A DNA stretch of 11,380 nucleotides from contig CAYUCY010000048.1 in assembly GCA_964443525.1 (NCBI GenBank), positions 1 to 11,380 of the forward strand, in the 5' to 3' direction. Both the position numbers and the translations under genes were made by a program. Position 1 is the stretch's first letter. Each line of letters begins with the position of its first letter. This stretch comes from CAYUCY01 sp964443525 (GTDB lineage Bacteria > Pseudomonadota > Alphaproteobacteria > Caedimonadales > Caedimonadaceae). Positions 7,375 to 11,380 of the stretch are shown piece after piece. The notes under the pieces were generated by a model. That model was not told where the DNA came from, ran no database searches, and worked only from the letters and a program-made list of their open reading frames with translations.

Positions 7375-8171
7375 TCGAAAATACTCTAGCGCTTGATATT
7401 ACAGACGGCATCGCGACCCTTACCTTGAATCGCCCAAAACTCCTCAATGCCTTGAATGAAGACCTAGCAAAAGAACTTGTTGCAAAGACGGCCCAAGTCG
7501 AGTTCGACCCGAAAGTCAGATGTGTCGTTTTAAGAGGGAGCGGTGGCAATTTCATGGCCGGCGGGGACATTAATATGTTTGTCGCCGAGCTGGACAAAGA
7601 CCCAGAAGAACGCCGCTTTCGTTTTCATACCTTTATCCAGCACGTCCACCCGGCTATCCTTTCCTTAAACCGAATGGCAAAGCCTGTGATCGCCAGTCTG
7701 GAAGGGGCCGTTGCGGGATTCGGTGTGAGCCTGATGGCAGCTTGCGATTTAGCGATCGCCGCCGACTCAGCATTCTTCACTCTTGCCTACACAAATATCG
7801 GAACATCCCCCGACGGTGGATCGACGTATCACCTGCCACGGATCGGGGGGGCACGAAAAGCAAAAGAGCTCATGATGCTTAATGAAAAACTCGATGCTCA
7901 AAGAGCACTTGCCTATGGGCTTGTTAATTGGGTTGTTCCCGCACCGAAGCTCGAGGAAGAGACTTTTCGGCTTGCAAAGCGACTCGCCGATGGCCCCACA
8001 TTGGCTCTCGCCCATAGCAAGTTTCTAGTCAACCAATCCTTTGACAACAATCTACCAACCCAACTCCAGGCAGAAGAGGAAGCCTTTGCCGACTGCAGTA
8101 CATCCCAGGACTTCGGTGAAGCGACGACTGCCTTCGTTCAAAAGAGAAAAGCAACATTTAACGGATACTAA
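7371..8171 (+). CDS. Enoyl-CoA hydratase/isomerase-family protein, both hydratase glutamates replaced
   Basis: The 266-aa protein is a complete single-domain crotonase: NRPKLLNALNED near residues 20-31, the oxyanion-hole segment MAGGDINMF (62-70), and GAVAGFGVSLMAACD (112-126). Aligned by eye with rat mitochondrial enoyl-CoA hydratase, the two catalytic glutamates (Glu144, Glu164) correspond to Ser120 and Tyr140. Asp148 in GTSPDGGSTYHL sits where PaaG-type enoyl-CoA isomerases carry their catalytic aspartate. It is therefore more likely a delta-3,delta-2-enoyl-CoA or related isomerase than a hydratase. Because the preceding FadN-type protein already provides hydration, an auxiliary role with unsaturated acyl-CoAs is plausible; this is inference. 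The ATG at 7371 overlaps the thioesterase stop (ATGA) and has a strong AGGAG at 7359-7363. The frame continues upstream to 7317, but that part lies within the thioesterase gene and has no crotonase similarity. Confidence 0.9.
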   Translation: MIENTLALDITDGIATLTLNRPKLLNALNEDLAKELVAKTAQVEFDPKVRCVVLRGSGGNFMAGGDINMFVAELDKDPEERRFRFHTFIQHVHPAILSLNRMAKPVIASLEGAVAGFGVSLMAACDLAIAADSAFFTLAYTNIGTSPDGGSTYHLPRIGGARKAKELMMLNEKLDAQRALAYGLVNWVVPAPKLEEETFRLAKRLADGPTLALAHSKFLVNQSFDNNLPTQLQAEEEAFADCSTSQDFGEATTAFVQKRKATFNGY

Positions 8172-8192
8172 AGGAAACGAAAGGAAGACGTC

Positions 8193-9014
8193 ATGAAGCC
8201 ACTTCAGGGAAAAACCATGTTCATCACGGGGGGCTCCCGCGGCATCGGAAAAGCCATCGCACTGAGGGCCGCAAGGGACGGCGCAAATATCGTGATTGCC
8301 GCCAAAACGACAGAGCCCCATCCGAAGTTGGAAGGGACTATTTTTTCAGCAGCTAAAGAAATTGAAGCCGTAGGAGGCAAAGCTCTGCCTGTTCAGTGTG
8401 ATGTTCGGGATGATGACCAAATGCACGCGGCTGTTCAAAAGGCCGTCGATACCTTCGGCGGCATCGATATTCTCGTCAACAATTGCAGCGCCATCCAACT
8501 GACGGGAACCCTTGAGACGCCGATGAAACGATTTGACCTGATGCACCAAGTCAACGTGCGCGCCACGTTCTCCGCCTCCCAATCCTGTATTCCCCATTTA
8601 AAGAAAGCCCAGAACCCCCATATCCTAACTCTCTCCCCTCCCCTCAACATGGATGCGAAGTGGTTTAAAAATCACTGCGCCTATACCATGTCAAAGTATG
8701 GCATGAGCATGTGCGTTCTCGGCATGTCGGAAGAGTTCCGAAAGGATGGGATCGCCGTTAATGCTCTATGGCCGAGAACGGCCATTGCGACGGCCGCCAT
8801 TCGGATGATCGGCGGTGATATTCTGATCCCCGGGTGTCGAGAGCCGGAGATTGTTGCGGATGCCGCTTATCTCATTTTTACAAAGAACTCGAGAGAATGC
8901 ACCGGGAATTTCTTCGTCGACGAAGATGTTCTTCGAGATGAAGGGATTGCGGACATGGACCGATACGCGGTCGAACCCGGCAAACCGCTCGTTCCTGATT
9001 TTTTCTTGAATTAG
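8193..9014 (+). CDS. HSDL2-like short-chain dehydrogenase/reductase
   Basis: This is a classical-fold SDR of 273 aa with nucleotide-binding TGGSRGIG (residues 12-19), CDVRDD (69-74), NNCSA (96-100, in place of the usual NNAG), and a full catalytic tetrad Asn121, Ser148, Tyr164 and Lys168 (YTMSK). The segments LSPPLN, HCAYTMSKYGMSM and VNALWPRTAI closely resemble human hydroxysteroid dehydrogenase-like protein 2, a peroxisomal and mitochondrial protein tied to lipid metabolism. The C-terminal sterol-carrier domain of the human protein is absent. The substrate is unknown; a hydroxy- or keto-acyl lipid is a reasonable guess from the neighbours. Cofactor preference is uncertain, since Ser15-Arg16 in the glycine-rich loop and Lys38 could suit NADP(H). 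The start has AAGGAAG about 5 nt upstream and lies 21 bp after the previous stop. It is the last gene before a strong terminator. Confidence 0.9.
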   Translation: MKPLQGKTMFITGGSRGIGKAIALRAARDGANIVIAAKTTEPHPKLEGTIFSAAKEIEAVGGKALPVQCDVRDDDQMHAAVQKAVDTFGGIDILVNNCSAIQLTGTLETPMKRFDLMHQVNVRATFSASQSCIPHLKKAQNPHILTLSPPLNMDAKWFKNHCAYTMSKYGMSMCVLGMSEEFRKDGIAVNALWPRTAIATAAIRMIGGDILIPGCREPEIVADAAYLIFTKNSRECTGNFFVDEDVLRDEGIADMDRYAVEPGKPLVPDFFLN

Positions 9015-9025
9015 ATTTTTTCTTA

Positions 9026-9063
9026 CCTCGGCCATAGATCAGTCTATGACCGAGGAATTTTTA
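9026..9063 (+). terminator. Rho-independent terminator of the fatty-acid oxidation cluster
   Basis: Two 13-base arms, CCTCGGCCATAGA (9026-9038) and TCTATGACCGAGG (9043-9055), pair with a single mismatch (C9032 against A9049) around the tetraloop TCAG. A run of five T residues (9058-9062) follows two bases after the stem. It begins 12 bp after the SDR stop and marks the end of the six-gene transcript. The other strand lacks a T tract, so it works only for + strand transcription. Confidence 0.9.
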
Positions 9064-9105
9064 TCAGCGTTAATTCCCTAGAAGACAACCTTCTAAGTTG
9101 TGCTC

Positions 9106-9173
9106 GTTAACAATTCTTCCCAAGTTTTAGGCCACTTGTTAACTCTTTAGTAACTTTTTCGCCGCAGCGTTAC
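9106..9173 (+). promoter_or_regulatory. Intergenic region with paired GTTAAC sites, possible control region of the secreted-protein gene
   Basis: Between the terminator and the gene at 9206, GTTAAC occurs at 9106-9111 and at 9138-9143, exactly 32 bp apart or about three helical turns. A GTAAC (9150-9154) and GTTAC (9169-9173) pair forms a loose inverted repeat just downstream. I cannot place a good sigma70 promoter, although the preceding terminator means one must exist here. The paired palindromes may bind a dimeric regulator, or they may be chance in an AT-rich spacer. Confidence 0.25.
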
Positions 9174-9205
9174 AAAGATGTCGTTCGAAACGGGAGTTCT
9201 TTATA

Positions 9206-10825
9206 ATGCCTCGAAAAATTGCCTTTATCGCTTTTCTCATCTCCTCAACAACAGCTGCAACCGTCTCAGCGTCGTTCTCTCTTGAAGAGCTCAAGCAGGG
9301 TTCCTCAAATTTAAAAAGAGCTTCGACCGAGCCTTCTGCTCCCGTTTCGGAACGTCCTCATTTTGTCTCGGGCGAGGCGCTTCAACTTCAGTTAAGTTGT
9401 CTAAAAAAAGCCTCTGAGAGAAAATTGGCGGACCTTGTTGTCGCTAAGCCCCTTCGAGCAGAATTCCTAGGCGAGATCAAAACAAGAACGCCCCATCGCA
9501 GCGGAGCTAGCTCCGGAATCAAGTTGATGGAGCACCAGAGATTCACAGCATTCAAACAGATGTTAGCTGATATGAAAGCTCTTCCAAAACCTAATTCTGA
9601 AGAAGAAAGGCGTGCATTAAATGCAGCTTATGAAGGCTACCTAACGCAGGCCGTCTTAAGATATACCGATGCTTTGAAAGAATATTTGGAGAAATGCAGG
9701 ACAAACCTTTCACCTCTAAGCCCATCCGATTTAGACTTCGTAAGATCTGAAAGTCTTGAGTTTAAACAACGGGTTGCAAAATCTTTCCAAGAAATTGGCG
9801 CCGAATTTAAATCAAAAAAAACCTCCCAACAATATACGCAAAGAGATCTCCTTGAAGGGACGCTTACCAGCTCAATAGTGAAAGAGCAGCTTGAACAACT
9901 CGTCTATCAAGAGATGAAATTCCCGGAAGCTCAAGCTTTTATCCAGAAAAGGAAGGAATCGGAGATTGAAAAAATCGTCTCAGGAAAAGTGAAAGTACTT
10001 TTTGACAAAGCACGAGAGACGTGGAAACCTATCTTTGAACAACTTACAAGCCGACCCCTTTCTCCTGCTTTTGAACTTGAGACGACAGGTCAAGAATACA
10101 ACCGATCATCGCATCTCATAGAAGCCCGCCAACGCATCTCAGAACATTTTAAAGAATCGAAAGTAAAAGGAAACACAGAGATTTCTTTGCTCACACTTAG
10201 CTGGCGAGAGGCTACCGATTTGGATAAAGCTCTTATCTTCGGCGCACATGAGTTAGAAAAGCCCGAAGAAACAAGAGACAGAACGAGCCTTGAACGTCTC
10301 TTAATCCTTATGGATGGAGAGCTGCGATCTCAAAAACTAACGTTCCCAGAAAAAGCAGATGAAAGAACAATCCGAGCGTTGGCTCCTAAAATCCAAGCTT
10401 ATATAGAAGAGAAAATCCGAAACTTCGCATCCTTAGGATTCTTTGTGCGACTCTCCTCTCAAAAAAGCATCCAGCGCTTCATTCCTCTCACCAAACTTGA
10501 AGAGATTCCCGAATCCTTTGAGATCGGGTTTTCTATCCGCCTCAGCCAACCAGTTTATTATGGAGAAGCCCTCTATGTCCAAACCTGCTCTGCTTTTTCT
10601 AAACCATGGATGTCTTATTCCACAAGACTTCATACCTCGGTTGAGGCCTCTTCAAGCACATATCTTGAACAAGGAGATTTGCAACTGGCAAAACCGCACT
10701 ATAAAGGTCATCCTATTTACCTCCTTGAAGATTTTTCTCCTCAGGAGACTGTAGAAGAAATCAAGAAACGCATCCTTAAAATGCGGGAGCTCAAAGATCA
10801 AAAAGAGGGCGTAAAAAACCTCTGA
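9206..10825 (+). CDS. Secreted helix-rich protein of unknown function (539 aa)
   Basis: I do not recognise this protein. It starts with a convincing Sec signal peptide: basic MPRK, a hydrophobic core to about residue 20, and a VSA-S cleavage site after residue 22. It is therefore probably periplasmic or exported. The mature part is long, charged and mostly helical by eye, rich in Lys, Glu, Leu and Ser. A likely coiled-coil or helical-bundle region spans about 110-280 (for example FKQMLADMKAL, KEYLEKCRTNL, QAFIQKRKESEIEK), with another helical stretch at 385-410. After about residue 410 the sequence looks more strand-like and aromatic (VYYGEALYVQTCSAF, residues 450-464). It has only three cysteines (65, 164, 461) and no repeat or enzyme motif that I can name. 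GGGAG at 9192-9196 supports the ATG. It follows a terminator and precedes accD, so it is likely a separate unit. Confidence 0.85.
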   Translation: MPRKIAFIAFLISSTTAATVSASFSLEELKQGSSNLKRASTEPSAPVSERPHFVSGEALQLQLSCLKKASERKLADLVVAKPLRAEFLGEIKTRTPHRSGASSGIKLMEHQRFTAFKQMLADMKALPKPNSEEERRALNAAYEGYLTQAVLRYTDALKEYLEKCRTNLSPLSPSDLDFVRSESLEFKQRVAKSFQEIGAEFKSKKTSQQYTQRDLLEGTLTSSIVKEQLEQLVYQEMKFPEAQAFIQKRKESEIEKIVSGKVKVLFDKARETWKPIFEQLTSRPLSPAFELETTGQEYNRSSHLIEARQRISEHFKESKVKGNTEISLLTLSWREATDLDKALIFGAHELEKPEETRDRTSLERLLILMDGELRSQKLTFPEKADERTIRALAPKIQAYIEEKIRNFASLGFFVRLSSQKSIQRFIPLTKLEEIPESFEIGFSIRLSQPVYYGEALYVQTCSAFSKPWMSYSTRLHTSVEASSSTYLEQGDLQLAKPHYKGHPIYLLEDFSPQETVEEIKKRILKMRELKDQKEGVKNL

Positions 10826-10895
10826 TGATTTTATCTAGCCCTTCAGGAAAACATCCGCTAAAGTCAGCTCAGATTGAGTTTAGAGGAAAGTTTAA

Positions 10896-11380
10896 ATGAA
10901 TTGGATACGTGATTTTGTAAAGCCGAAGTTACGCAGGCTTGTGGGCAAGGATGTCCCCGATAATCTCTGGCACAAGTGTCCGTCCTGCGAACAAATGCTC
11001 TTTCATAGAGACTTGGCCGAGACGAAGCAGGTCTGTCGCCATTGCGGCCATCATATGCGTATCGGGGCGAAAGAACGTTTTGAGATGCTTTTCGATGAAG
11101 GAATGTATACCAGAATTTCTTACCCGAAACCCATCACTGACCCGCTTAAATTCAAGGACTTGAAAAAATATACAGACCGTCATAAAGAGTCCCGCCAGAA
11201 AACAGGAGAGGATGACGCCATTCTGGTTGCGGAAGGACCTCTTTGCGGTATCACCGTCGTGATCGCTTGCTTTGACTTTAATTTTATGGGTGGCTCTATG
11301 GGAATGGCGGTCGGGAACGGCATTCTTGCAGCATCTCAAACAGCTGTGAAGAAAAAGGCGCCTCTCATTATCATCCCATC
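10896..11380 (+). CDS. accD: Acetyl-CoA carboxylase carboxyltransferase subunit beta (N-terminal part, cut by the window edge)
   Basis: AccD forms, with AccA, the carboxyltransferase that moves carboxyl from biotin to acetyl-CoA, making malonyl-CoA for fatty-acid synthesis in the cytoplasm. The frame runs 161 codons to the window end without a stop, about half of the usual length near 300 aa. The four-cysteine zinc ribbon is intact: Cys28 and Cys31 in CPSC, Cys47 and Cys50 in CRHC. The carboxyltransferase motif FMGGSMGMAVGNGI follows at about residues 134-147. The start region MNWIRDFVKP and VPDNLWHKCP resemble alphaproteobacterial AccD. The ATG at 10896 has AGAGGAAAG just upstream. In many alphaproteobacteria accD follows trp genes; here a secreted protein of unknown function precedes it instead. 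Confidence 0.96.
   Translation, partial: MNWIRDFVKPKLRRLVGKDVPDNLWHKCPSCEQMLFHRDLAETKQVCRHCGHHMRIGAKERFEMLFDEGMYTRISYPKPITDPLKFKDLKKYTDRHKESRQKTGEDDAILVAEGPLCGITVVIACFDFNFMGGSMGMAVGNGILAASQTAVKKKAPLIIIP

Noticed and set aside
1..11380. Mobile elements, CRISPR arrays, tRNA or rRNA genes, toxin-antitoxin or defence genes.
   Set aside because: I found no transposase or integrase motifs, no regularly spaced repeats and no tRNA-like cloverleaf. All substantial genes have a metabolic assignment except two unknown ones.

Overview
The window looks like a chromosomal segment of an alphaproteobacterium. The best clue is the truncated accD at the right end, whose N-terminus (MNWIRDFVKP..., VPDNLWHKCPSC, HHMRIGAKERFEMLFDEG) reads like alphaproteobacterial AccD. 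Base composition is moderate by eye, without the strong GC bias of free-living rhizobial or caulobacter-like lineages, so a host-associated or reduced lineage is possible. That placement is an inference. All genes lie on the + strand, and I see no tRNA, rRNA, insertion sequence, CRISPR array or prophage gene.

Layout. Positions 1-303 are an AT-rich non-coding stretch with A/T tracts and small inverted repeats. It is followed by a small one-helix membrane protein gene (304-510) that ends at a clean rho-independent terminator. Next comes gloB, glyoxalase II (599-1369). A 130-bp promoter-like gap leads into a compact six-gene fatty-acid oxidation cluster (1500-9014): thiolase (fadA), a FadN-type 3-hydroxyacyl-CoA dehydrogenase/enoyl-CoA hydratase, acyl-CoA dehydrogenase (fadE), a THEM6-like hot-dog thioesterase, a second enoyl-CoA hydratase/isomerase-family protein, and an HSDL2-like short-chain dehydrogenase. 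The cluster closes with a second strong terminator (9026-9063). Then come a secreted, helix-rich protein of unknown function (9206-10825) and the first half of accD (10896 to the window edge).

How the genes work together. The first three genes of the cluster encode every catalytic step of the beta-oxidation spiral: FadE dehydrogenates, the fused protein hydrates and then oxidises, and FadA cleaves. The last three look like accessories: a thioesterase that could release stalled acyl-CoAs, an isomerase-like crotonase lacking both hydratase glutamates, and an SDR related to peroxisomal HSDL2. Tight spacing (2 bp, 4 bp, 55 bp, an ATGA overlap, 21 bp) and one terminator at the end argue for a single transcript. 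No acyl-CoA synthetase, electron-transfer flavoprotein or dedicated regulator is present here, so these must be encoded elsewhere. I found no clearly new system. The most interesting items are the crotonase with a replaced active site, the unidentified secreted protein, and the make-up of the accessory half of the cluster.
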